Positions 35,286 through 45,680 of a stretch of DNA of 64,000 bases are shown here, one piece after another. The position numbers were made by a program, and so were the translations under genes. The notes below the pieces were generated by a model, which was not told where the DNA came from, made no database searches, and worked only from the letters and a program-made list of their open reading frames with translations. How positions within the stretch are numbered: position 1 is the first letter of the stretch; the number at the start of each line of letters is the position of its first letter. Origin of the DNA: Morchella semilibera (Eukaryota; Ascomycota; Pezizomycetes; Pezizales; Morchellaceae); NCBI GenBank assembly GCA_009192285.1, contig WBVU01000016.1, positions 930,001-994,000 on the forward strand, in the 5' to 3' direction.

Positions 35286-36538
35286 GTGACGGAGTAACCC
35301 GACGCAAAGAAGAAGATAACGCAGATAGACGAGGAGCACAGTCTATGCGACGAGATAACTGACGAAGGCAGCGACAACACCGGGCAGGCACAAGCACAGG
35401 CACTGGCGAAGACAAAGGTAAGGGCAAGGGCAAGGGCAAGGGCAAGGACACAGAGCCGAGAGAGTGAGGGCCGAATGGATGTGACGGAGTAACCCGACGC
35501 AAAGAAGAAGATGACAATGATGACGCAGAGGGACTCGAGGAGCACAGTGTACTCAACGAGGGGGCCGAGGAAGACAGAGACAACACCGGGCAGGCACAAG
35601 CACAGGCACCGGCGAAGACAAGGGCACAAGAGCACAGAGCAGGAAGAGTGAGGACCGGATGGACCTCAACGAGAACGATGAGAGATACTATGAGTTTCCT
35701 CTTGTCAGAGGTTCGAGTCTTTGGTACGAGAGGCTATGGCTTAGAAATAGGAGTAGATTCCTATGTACCGAGATAACAGGAAGACGAGACGAAGAGAAAA
35801 GAAAGAAAGAACTAAGAAAAACATCTAACCCCGCTATTTAACACTCCCCTCCACCAGTCCGTCATGACTCATACATCACGTCGTAGAAACCCATAGAAAT
35901 CCATCGCATCCACATCGTATATTCCTCCCCACCATCTTCGCTATTTTACATTACAAATCCATTACGCCACCGAACCTCCTAGAACCGAATGACGACACCC
36001 CCCTTTAGCACACTCCTTCCTCGCTTAACCATTCCTAAACAATCATAACAGCGCTTCCACTACCGAACCCTCGGGACTAATGCCAAAACGCCGGGACAAT
36101 GGACCTCAATGGGAACTAGGAGAGATACTATGGTTTCCCTCTTTGGAGGACAAAATCTTGGGTACGAGAAACTATAGCCGAAGGATAGGAGTATATTCCT
36201 ATGTACCGAGATAACAGGAAGATGAGACAGAGAGAAAAGAAAGAAAGAACTAAGGAAAACATCTATCTCCGCTATTTAACACACCTCCTCCACTAGTCCA
36301 TTATGACTCACACCTTCGCTCGTAGAACCTCATAGAAACCCGTCGCCACCACACCTCGTAATCCTCCCCACCATTTCCTCTATTCTACATTACCAATCCA
36401 TCACGCCATCGAACCTCCTAGAACCCAATGACGACAACCTCCACCTCGTACTCCTCACTCTCGCTTAACATTACCCTAACAACCACAACCGTGCATCGCC
36501 TACCAGACTATCGGAACAAATGCCAAGACGCCGGGACA
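35286..36538. repeat. Family A repeat cluster, left side (leader and LTR-like units)
   Basis: It starts with a partial leader (35286-35478) that opens TGTGACGGAGTAACCCGACG. A second leader (35479-35659) runs into a roughly 440-bp TG...CA unit (35660-36098), followed one base later by a second TG...CA unit (36100-36538). Both units begin TGGACCTCAA and end CGCCGGGACA, and share TGTACCGAGATAACAGGAAG and CGCTATTTAACA. Because a purine tract ending the gypsy-1 internal region (GGAGGGGACC on minus) abuts 36538, the unit is probably gypsy-1's 3' LTR. The tandem copies look like leftover or recombined LTRs. The GGGCAA hexamer repeats at 35419-35440 lie in the first leader. Confidence 0.6.
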
Positions 36539-36559
36539 GATCAGGTCCCCTCCAAGGGC

Positions 36560-37567
36560 CTAGCTCCTGATAGGCTGAGGTTTCAAAGGGTATTGGTCGT
36601 GAAATGCTTTTCTAATATCAGGACTATGCTCCAAGTCGCTCGAAGGTTGCCAGGATGGTTCTTCATATCCAGCATATCTAACCAAGTACTCTACCCGTCT
36701 CTCCCTCCTCCGCGAATCCAATATTTCCGCTACTTCCCATTCAGTCTCTCCTTCAACTTCCACCAGCGGGGGTGGTTCAACAATTTGTCCGGGAATAGGA
36801 TCCCCAACTGCCGGCGATAATAACGAAACATGGAATACCGGGTGTATTTTCATGGAGGTAGGTAGTTCCAACTCATAGGCATAAGGGCTTACCATTCGTC
36901 TAACCGGGTAGGGACCAATTTGTTTCCAATCAAGCTTTTTCGAGGGTCGTTTTGATTCAATATTTCGAGTCGAGAGCCAGACGAAATCGCCGACCGCATA
37001 TCGAGGTGCCGGGGTCCGGTGTAAGTTGGCCATCTCCTCCTGTATCTTCTGTGCCCTGAACATCTCGCTTTTCAGAAAATCAAACACCTGAGACATCTCT
37101 CGTGCCAACCCATTAGCTTGGTCCTCATTCACCGTCTGTCCGTGCTGTAAGGGTCCAAATGTCATTCTCGGATGTCTCCCATAATTAGCCTGAAAGGGGG
37201 ACATATTAGTGGTTTCGGAAATATGATTATTAGTGGCAAATTCAGCCAGAGGTAGAAAATCCGCCCAGTTATCCTGTTGATATGATACGTAACTGCGAAG
37301 GTATTGCTCCATAATCGCATTGGTCTTTTCTGTTTGTCCATCGGTCTGAGGATGAAATGCTGTGGAATAGCGAGAGGCAATTTCCAGCCGTTCGCAGAGG
37401 ACTTTCCAAAATTCGGCAGTAAACTGTGTCCCTCGATCGGAGACAATAGTCTCGGGTAACCCATGTAGCTTCCATACCTGCTCCAGGTATAGACGAGACA
37501 GATCTCTGGCGTTAACATTCTCCGTCGTGGGAATCAAATGCTTCATCTTTGTCAACCGATCCACCAC
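36560..37567 (-). pseudogene. gypsy-1 integrase C-terminal half plus chromodomain
   Basis: Frame begins in the integrase core (VVVDRLTKMKHLIPTTENVN) and carries the second catalytic Asp (IVSDRGTQFTAEFW), the region ending in the catalytic Glu (HPQTDGQTEKTNAIMEQYL), the linker with FHVSLLSPAVGDP, and a C-terminal chromodomain (ETEWEVAEILDSRRRERRVE, then YLVRYAGYEEPSWQP). The N-terminal HHCC finger and the first catalytic region are disrupted by a stop at about 37573-37575 and decayed sequence up to 38196, so it cannot be made as one protein. Confidence 0.85.
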
Positions 37568-38196
37568 TACCTAAATGGCAATTAAATCCATGCACTCTCT
37601 CGTAGAAAGTACTCGTTACCAAAATGCATCGTGACATCCGATCCAGGGTCTCTCTTTGGTCGGCCAAACCAATAATGGGCGTAGAAACTCCTTGTAAGGG
37701 TTATGGTTCGTCTTGCCTTCGCCAGACAGGTATTTGGCAGATTCTGAACATTAGCGGTCTGTATATTTCCGCATGGCGGCCAATAATATTCGCCCCGGCT
37801 GAGAAAGCTCCAAAGTCTTTGATCGTCCAGGATGTTCAGCTGAAGGTTTAATCATGATAGCGTCCTTTTTCCGTGGCATTAGGTTTGGATATACATACAG
37901 CAGTCATATACTAGACATGACAGACCTTGAGATAAGACATCTTGCCCAGATAAAGCCGGAATAAACTAGAACGTAAACCCCCTCATCCCTCCGCTCTGCC
38001 CCCTATGGCAACTCCCAGTCAACCCCCGGAAAGTTTCATTGCGTGCGAAGTTTGGCTCGCTCGACAACGCCATTTGACCGAGCGTCTTCCGGTTTCCTTA
38101 GTCATACGGCTCTATGAATACGACTGTCGTTTGGGGATTAGCGACTGTAAAGTGCGCACTCCGGCACTTAGTCGTCTTCTGGCTAACTGAAAACCC

Positions 38197-39621
38197 CTAA
38201 CATGTGAGCGCCGAGCAGATACACGCTGTAGTACTCGATCCTTCAGCGGGTTCATTTGACAAAGAGCCCGCTAACAAACTTATCTTTGCATCTAAATTCT
38301 CCTTCTTCAAAACCACTCGACTTTGTTGTTCCAATCTCTCATCCCCTTCCTTCGGTAAATCTTTAGGCCTCCTGGTCAAGATATCAACTTTCCTTCCCTG
38401 CTTCCCGGGCCTGTATTGAATAACAAAATTAAACCGAGACAAAAACTCCGCCCAACGGGTTTGACGCCGGTTCAGCAATTTGGTTGACATAAAATACTCA
38501 AGATTGCGATGATCTGTGAGCACCCTTACTTGGAATTGAGCTGTGTCCAGATGAGGTCTCCATTCTTCAAAACAGCGAATAATAGCCAGCAACTCTTTGT
38601 CATAAATTTCATAGTTGCACCCCGCAGGCGAATGTGTCTTGGAAAAGAAGGCAACTGGATGGAGTATTCCTTCGTCATCGTGTTGTGATAATATTCCCGC
38701 CGACATATAATCTGACGCATCGGTTTCCATAATAAATTCTTTCTCAGGGTCAGGATGCATCAATACGGGAGCAGTGGTAAAAGCAGTCTTGAATTTCTGA
38801 AAGGCTTGTTCAAACCTTTTGAGTCCACTCGAATCGTACATGCTTTTTCGTCAAAGCGGTCAAGGGGCCGAGTCACTCGAGAGTAGGCATAGATAAAGCG
38901 TCGATAAAAATTGGCAAACCAAGAAATTCCTGAACCTCCTTCACTGTTGTCGGCGCCTCCCAATCCACAATCGTTTGTACCTTGGCAGAATTCATCTTCA
39001 TTCCCCCTGGAGTTAAAATCATACCCAAATATTTAGTCTCCTGTACACTGAATTCACGCTTCTCGGGCTTTAAATGAACCTCGTTAGCCTCTAGGGCTTC
39101 TAATACTTGTTGCACATTCTGTTGGTGTTGCTCCAGAGTTTCCGAATAAATAAGAATGTCGTCCAATATAAGCAGTCGCACAACGATCTAAAAAGGGCCG
39201 GAGGATATCATTGATCCAGCGTTGAAAAGTAGCGGGGCGCATTGGTTAGACCAAAAGGCATCACCAAATATTCCCAATGTTCATAGCGCGTCCTAAAAGC
39301 TGTCTTCCATTCATCCCCTTCCTTAATCCGAATCTGATTATAACCCCATCGCAGATCCAGTTTGGTAAAATAATTCGCCCGTGCTAGGTTAGCCATAGTT
39401 TCGGGTGTAAGAGGAAGAGGGTATCGATCCTTGACTGTAATGGCATTTAGCTTCCGATAATCAACGCACAAGCGTAAAGAACCATCAGCTTTCTTAACAA
39501 ATAGCACCGGAGCACCGGCTGGGGAATTACTAGACCGGAGAAATCCTTTCTTCAAATTATCGGTCAGATAATCCCTTAATGCCTTCAGTTCCTCCCGCGA
39601 CATGCTATACATAGGGACCAA
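38197..39621 (-). pseudogene. gypsy-1 reverse transcriptase and RNase H fragments
   Basis: Three frames joined by indels. 39621-39208 holds the RT fingers and palm ([49 protein letters not shown]). 39181-38873 holds the DDILIYSETLEQHQ region with ILDD where YxDD/FxDD is expected. 38841-38197 holds RNase H ([37 protein letters not shown]). Frameshifts near 39190 and 38860 make it non-functional. Confidence 0.85.
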
Positions 39622-39927
39622 AAGGTGGTGCGGTTCCTTCTTGTAGCTTTATCTCATGGTTATAGGAACGATGTGGTGGTAGCCGAGAGGCATTGGTCTC
39701 ATCGAACAATTGTCGGAAGCGCTGATAGTTAATTGGGATTGTCCATCAGGATTGGCAGGCATTTCCAATATCTTGTTTACCGCATATAGAGTAGTTGAGT
39801 AGACTTGAACGGTGGAATCCTGAGAAAGCTTCTTGAATGACCGAGGGGACACAGCTGAAATATGAGTAACCGGGTCTCTCCGGTGGTGTCGTAGAGATCC
39901 CTCGAGCAACAATAGGTTCGCGGTTGG

Positions 39928-40359
39928 CTATGCAATGTTCAAGACATACCGATGATTGAAAACGATCTCATTCCTCCCACTATCAATTAGAACTCCATGC
40001 TTCCTCATCCAAGGTATTCCCATCACAATCGGATAGTGTCCCAACTTTGTAACAAAAAATGGGCATTCCTCAACATGTCCATTAATCTCCAGCTCCAACG
40101 TCACCTTTCTGGTCACCTTTCCTGATTCAATGGGTCTTCCATAAATCACGTCAATCTCTCTTTCCGTTCTCAAATTCTTCATCTTTAGTCCATGGCGGCG
40201 TACGAAGTCTTCATCAATAAATGCATATCCCGACGCTCCAGTATCAATCAAGGCATAGGTGGGTACAATAGATTTTTTATTTTGCGAAATAGAACACACT
40301 ACAATCAATTGATTCCCATCCATCTCCCCTTCTGATACTGAAAACGTAGAAATAGACAC
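39928..40359 (-). pseudogene. gypsy-1 aspartic protease domain
   Basis: 143-residue frame with the retroviral-type aspartic protease active site LIDTGASGYAFIDEDF, a flap-like region, and the closing IVMGIPWMRKHG. It belongs to the broken gag-pol of gypsy-1; the reading frame to the RT is lost between 39928 and 39621. Confidence 0.8.
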
Positions 40360-40428
40360 CTTAGAAAAAACTTTAGGAGGTCCCTGGGCTATGCCGCTTA
40401 GGCCAGGGACGAATCTTTTAACTCCTCC

Positions 40429-40896
40429 TCATCCAATAACATTTCCTCCTCCTTTTCCTTTCTCTCCTTCTTTGCTTCCAACAACGCTCCCCTCATCCTC
40501 GGTGCTGCCTCCCGAGGGCGAAAGAGTACAATTCCTAACCAAATGTCCAATTCCCCCACAGTAATAACAACGATTCTCCGCACGTCGTGCTTCTCTTCCC
40601 CTGGGGTCTGGACGACGACGACTGTTAGACAAATCTATAGGAACAGCTTCCCCGAGAGTATAGGAAGAGTCGGCCGCTGGCGCAGCACTCTTCGGTGGTG
40701 GTTGGGGTGGTCCTCATACGACTGGGGGTGCTGTTGATGCAACAGGTGGGCGAGGGGCAAAGTGACAAGGAGCGGGGGCACTAGGGATCTGAAACCTAAA
40801 CCTCCCCATCCTGGCCTGTAGGGCTCGTTGTGTGACGGAGTAACCTGACGCAAAGAAGAAGATGACAATGATGACGCAGAAGGATACGAGGAGCAC
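40429..40896 (-). pseudogene. gypsy-1 gag C-terminal part with CCHC zinc knuckle
   Basis: The zinc knuckle CYYCGGIGHLVRNC (CX2CX4HX4C) is at about 40538-40580, preceded by an Arg-rich stretch and a Pro/Ala-rich linker (PAPCHFAPRPPVASTAPPVV). Most of the gag capsid is missing: the frame runs directly into family A leader sequence at 40833. Confidence 0.75.
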
Positions 40897-42627
40897 AATC
40901 TACACGTCGAGGGGACCGACGAAGACAGAGGCAACACCGGGCAGGCACAGGCACAGGCACCGGCGAGGGCAAAGGCAAGAGCAAGGGCACAAGAGCACAG
41001 GGCAGAGAGAGTGAGGACCGAATGGACCTCAACGAGAACGATGAGCGTACTATGGCTTTCCTCTTTAGAGGACAGAATCTTGGGTACGAGAGGCTATAGC
41101 TTGAGAATAGGAGTAGGTTCCTATGTACCGAGATAACAGGAAGACGAGACAGAGAGAAAAGAAAGAAAGAACTAAGGAAAACTTCTATCCCCGCTATTTA
41201 ACACACCTCCTCTACCAGTCCGCTATGACTCATACTTCCGCCCATAGAACCCCATGGAAACCCTCCGCAACCAAACCTCGTATTCGTCCCCACCATCTTC
41301 GCTATTTACATTACCAATCTATCACGCCATCGAACCTCCTAGAACCTAATGACAACACCCCCTCCTCGCATACCTCCTCCTCGCTAAACATTACCCCAAC
41401 AACCACGACAGCGCTTCGACTACCGATTCCTCAGGACCGATGCCAAGACGCCGGGACATTGTCTTCGTCGGTCTCCTCATCACTTCAGCTGTGCTCCTCG
41501 GGTCCTTCTGCGTCATCATTGTCATTTTCTTCTTTGCGTCGGGTTACTCCATCACATATGAGGTTTGGTTTCTATGGATTTCTATGAGTTTCTATGAGTT
41601 GATGTATTAGTCATCTTGGACTGGCAGGGAAGAATGTTAAATAGCGGAGATGGATGTTTTCCTTTATTCTTTTCTTTTCCTTCTTCTCTGTCTCGTATTC
41701 CTGTTATCTCAATATATAGGAATATACTCCTATCTCAAAGCCAGAGTTTCTTTGACCTTGAACTTTCTCCTCAGTAATGAGAAAACCTATATGTCCCAGC
41801 GTTTTGGCATCTTTTCTGAGGGTTCGGTAGTCGAAACGCTGTTATGATCAATAAGGCAATGCTAAGCGAGGAAGGGGTGTGCTGAGGAGAGGGTGTCGTC
41901 ATTAGGTTCGAGGAGGTTCGGTGGCGTGATAGATTTGTAATATAAATAGAAGAGGTGGTGGGGAGGAGTATGAGGTGTGGTTGCGAGAGATTTCTATGGG
42001 TTCTATGGATGAAGGTATGAGTCATAGTTGTGACGGAGTAACCCGAAGCAAAGTAGAAGATGACAATGATGACGCAGAAGGACTCGAGGAGCATAGCCAA
42101 CGTGACGAGGAGATCAATGAAGACAGGAACAACGCTGGGCAGACACAAGTACAGGCACCGGCGAAGGCAAAGCCAAGGGCAAAGGCACAAGAGCAAAGAG
42201 CAGAGAGAGTGATGGCCGGATGGACCTCAACGAGAACAATGAAAGGTATTATGGGTTTTCCTTTTATAGAGGACAAGATCTTGAAGGCGAGGAACTATGT
42301 CTTGAGAATATAAGTATATTCCTATATACTGAAATAACAGGAAGACGAGACAGAGAGAAAAGAAAGAAACAACTAAGGAAAACATCTATCTCCGCTATTT
42401 AACACTTCTCCCCCACCAATCCAGTATGACTCACACATTCACTCATAGAACCTAATGGAAATCCTTCCCTACCACACCTCGTATTTCTCTCCACCATCTC
42501 GCCGGTTCCTGTTACAAATCCTCCCTGCAAACGAACCTAATAGAACCTAATGACGACAACCTCACCTCATCTCACCTCATCCTCGCTTAACATAACTCCA
42601 TCCGTCGCAACAGCACTACGACTACTG
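40833..42627. repeat. Family A repeat cluster, right side (nested and inverted copies)
   Basis: Leader 40833-41022 and TG...CA unit 41023-41458 are in the same orientation as the left cluster. An inverted leader fragment (about 41459-41560, ending GGGTTACTCCATCAC) follows. Then come two reverse-orientation fragments of the unit (about 41561-41791 and 41792-42031, the latter starting TGTCCCAGCG), then another forward leader (42032-42220) with a truncated unit (42221 to about 42625). The 40833-41560 stretch therefore has inverted termini of about 65 bp. Every leader begins at the same TGTGACGGAG terminus although flanks differ. Confidence 0.65.
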
Positions 42628-43317
42628 AAATGTTACAGGTTTTGAGAAAGCTGACGCTGGTGACTTCTCAGGGAAAGGTAAGACTACCCGACACCTCCGG
42701 TACCTAATCATTGACAGTCCTAACGTTGAGCCATGCTCCTTAGTTATAGATAACGATGCAGAGTTGGCTAGTGAAGTCGAGGCCCGGTACCAAGGAGCTA
42801 TCAGGTAGGCTGACTCCGGCACTTCCCCGCTGACGAAAAACTGAGTGCATGCAGTAGCGCGATGTAACATGAGGGATTTAAAAAGGCGTTGTGAACGTTG
42901 GCGTTGGTGTTTGGTTTTCTTGGCGATTATCAGGGTCTTCTGGGTCTCCCACATATTGTTGTAATGATAGTTCTTAGTCCGCGTGACATTTTGCGCGGGA
43001 TATAAATACAGTGTCATTCTCCGACTTTGTTGAAATCATCATCGACGAAGAAAGAGTCTTAACGATATAAATCTATTACCTCTATACGCTCTTAGTGATC
43101 CTTGAAAATATCTACCTGAACCAATCTTCGTGTTAGCATTACCCCAATCTAAACAACTTTCTATACTCGTCGGACTAGCATCGGACCGCGGAGATTCTAG
43201 TTACGTTCAGACTGAAGTGACCCCGTTCCTTTCTGCCTTCGCAGTTAGCGTTTCGGACTCTGAGCTCTTTACAGTACTACTCTGGTAGTCCGGTGCGACA
43301 CCCTAATACCTTCTTTT
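42628..43317 (-). repeat. Family B repeat, inverted copy (left arm)
   Basis: About 690 bp matching 43614-44293 in reverse complement. It contains a TATA-like GGATATAAATACAGTG (near 42998) and the end GGTGCGACACCCTAATACC. It lacks the roughly 270-bp segment present in the other two copies next to GGTTTTGA; the junction falls in a short direct repeat. Confidence 0.7.
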
Positions 43318-43613
43318 CTTTTTTTGCTTCCAATAATGCTCCCCTCATACTAGATGGAACTCTTCCTGAAAGCCAGTGAGGGCACTCCCTTACCAAATCT
43401 TCAGCTTGTCCCGTCGTCTTGGCATCAGTTCCGAGGGTTCGGTAGTCGAAGCACTGTTGTGATTGTTAAGGTAATTCTAAGCAAAGAAGGTGTGTGGTGA
43501 GGAGAAAGTGTCGTTATTCAGTTCTAGGAGGTTCAATGCCGTGATGAATTTGTAATGTAAATAGAAGAGATAGTGGAGAGGAATACGAGGTGTGGTTGTG
43601 ATGGATTTCTATT
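43318..43613 (-). repeat. Fragment of family A unit between family B arms
   Basis: From about 43420 the sequence matches the family A TG...CA unit in reverse orientation (GAGGGTTCGGTAGTCGAAGC, TTTGTAATGTAAATAGAAGA, ATACGAGGTGTGGTTG). It serves as the loop of the large family B inverted repeat. The first 100 bp resemble the gypsy-1 gag coding region (GCTTCCAATAATGCTCCCCT), so it may be gag plus LTR debris. Confidence 0.55.
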
Positions 43614-44600
43614 ATTAAGGTGTCGCACCAGACCACTAGAGTAGTTCTGTAAAAAGAGCTCAGAGTCTGAAACGCTAACTGCAAAGGCAGAAAGGAACGG
43701 GGTTACTTCAGTCTAAACATAACTAGAATCTCCGTTGTCTGATGTTAGTCCGACGAGTATATAAAATGGTTGGGGTTGGGTAATGCTAACACGAAGATTG
43801 GTTCAGGTAGATATTTTCAAGAATCACTTAAGGGCGTATAGAATAGAGGTAATAGATTTATATTGTTAAGACACTTCTTCGTCGATGATCATTTCAACAA
43901 AGTCGGAGAATAACACTGTATTTATATCCCGCGCAAATGTCACGCGGACTAAAAACTATCATTACAACAAATGTGTGAGAGACCCAGAAGACCCTGATAA
44001 CGCCAAGAAAACCAAACACCAACGCCAACGTTCCCAACGCCTTTTAAATCCCTCATGTTACATCGCACTACTGCACGCACTCAGTTTTTCGTCAGCGGGA
44101 AGTGCCGGAGTCAGCCTACCTGATAACCCCTTAGTACCGGGCTTCGACTTCACTCGCCAACTCTTTCCCTGCATCGTTATCTATCACTAAAGAGCATGGC
44201 TCAACATTAGGACTGTCAACGATTAGGTGCCGGAGGTGTCGGGTAGTCTTACCTGTTCCTGAGAAGTCACCAGCATCAGCTTTCTCAAAACCTTTGCCGT
44301 TTGATCAGTTTTGGTCCGATTGATCTCAAACTTGAACTGCTGCCCCCTCAAATACCCACCGGTGTCCTAAGCTGCTGCGCCGACGCTTTAACACTCTAGG
44401 AGATTTTTTCGGGGTTGAAAACGTGTCTTTTAACTGGTAATTCCGCAACTCCGCAACCTGGCCCATACTGACACCACTGTACCTCTCTGGGGCACCAATT
44501 GGGAGTTTAGTAGCATAAGGAGGCTTTGTTGGTCTTCCTGTCTCCATTTTCCAAAACGCGTAACACCTTCGAGATCCGTATAGAGCTTTTGATAGTCAAA
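43614..44600 (+). repeat. Family B repeat, forward copy 1
   Basis: Starts AAGGTGTCGCACCAGACC and shares with the 49.9-kb copy the blocks AACGCTAACTGCAAA, CAGGTAGATATTTTCAAG, CATTACAACAAAT, CCCTTAGTACCG/ACCTTAGTACCG, and the 3' part that encodes a minus-strand frame (44547-44326). A TATA-like box on the minus strand suggests an LTR or promoter read leftward. Confidence 0.65.
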
Positions 44601-44624
44601 TGCATTGGTAGCTGGAGCAGTCAT
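44326..44624 (-). pseudogene. Unidentified coding-like fragment carried by family B
   Basis: Two overlapping minus-strand frames: MTAPATNAFDYQKLYTDLEG (44624 on) and, shifted, METGRPTKPPYATKLPIGAP then RYSGVSMGQVAELRNYQLKD (44547 on). The same segment recurs near 50595-50842 with an indel that breaks the frame. I do not recognise the family. It may be the tail of the element's own ORF or a captured host gene piece. Confidence 0.4.
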
Positions 44625-44699
44625 GTGTCAGCAAGATTTAAACTCTCTTCAGAGGCTTCACTGGGTCTCTAAAGGTCGTTGCCAAGGTAACCACCCTCC

Positions 44700-45520
44700 C
44701 ATCTCTCCTAATAACCTCACTAACCATTTGTTGCCTCTCGAGCCTTCTGATGACCTCTCGAGCCTTCTAGAGGGCCTTATGAGCCTTCTGTTACTCTCTT
44801 CACCTCTCCTGACACCTCGCTAATTGTTTCTCGCCTCCCGAGCCTTCCAGAGGCCTTCCTGAGCCTTCCAGAGGCCTTCCGAGCTTTGATTAGTAAGTTT
44901 TGGAGGCCACCACCAACAACCTATTTTTACGCAAAAAACATATACAGCTCTTGATGGCTACCCACCACCTGGGAGCTTCTGGCCCTCTGCGCCTTTATAA
45001 GGGGTTCTGGAGCCATTATGAGTCCCCGATCTAGATCATATTGTTTCGTTTACTATCATGTTAATTTTATTCTAAATAAATTCTATGCCAGCTGAAGTCA
45101 CTCGAGCCTTTATGAAGGCCTCTTGTACCTTTCCCCAGGCTATCAGAGACATTGTCACTATATATCAAACTCATTCCACATTCTCAAATCTATCCTCATG
45201 TTCTCAAGCCATTGACCCTATCCCAGCTCGAATAAATGAGCCATTCCCAAAACACTACTGATATCAACTACCCAAAACCTTTGCCGAGAGCGCCTTGCAA
45301 CTCTAAGAAGACCGTGTAAGCCGTCTGGAAGACCCCTATCCTTAGCTTCCAGTAGCTCTACAAGACAAAGCTGATATGCATCAGCAAGAGTTCATTTGTC
45401 TCCTGATGTCTCCTGAGCCTCAGGAGACTCAAAAAGTATCCAGGAGTGTCAGGAGACTCTCAGGAGACCCGGGAGACTGTTGGGAGACTCAAGTCAAAAG
45501 TTGAGTTTGCTGATGTGTTT
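44700..45520. repeat. GAGCCTTC-rich and CAGGAGACTC-rich short repeats
   Basis: GAGCCTTC/GAGGCCTTCC words recur every 10-20 bp at 44730-44890, and CAGGAGACTC variants at 45415-45490. They border the Plavaka-like transposase and probably are subterminal or internal repeats of that element. No gene is seen in this stretch. Confidence 0.45.
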
Positions 45521-45680
45521 TCATCGATATACTGTCACGTATCTTGAATATTGCTCGTACAAGCCCTGGTAGGCATCTCTGAAAGGCTCCCCACGGCTCC
45601 GTTGTGGCTACCTTAATCCATGCCCAATCATTTCGAGCCGACCTTTTCCTAAATAATGCCTCTCCCGTACACCGTATATT

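Larger units (their letters stand above)
36539..40832 (-). mobile_element. Decayed Ty3/gypsy chromodomain retrotransposon (gypsy-1)
   Basis: On the minus strand from right to left are gag zinc knuckle, protease, reverse transcriptase, RNase H, integrase and chromodomain, the classic chromovirus order. Several frames are broken. The left (3') end has a purine tract next to the TG...CA family A unit. The right (5') end of gag runs into a family A leader at 40833. No target duplication is found, because repeats abut both ends. Confidence 0.8.

Noticed and set aside
35084-35635. 183-residue minus ORF with repeated FFFASGYSVT
   Set aside because: Translation of family A leader repeats; the same peptide recurs wherever the leader does, in different contexts.
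44700-45500. CRISPR-like array
   Set aside because: Repeats are short, irregular, without uniform spacers; this is eukaryotic transposon DNA.
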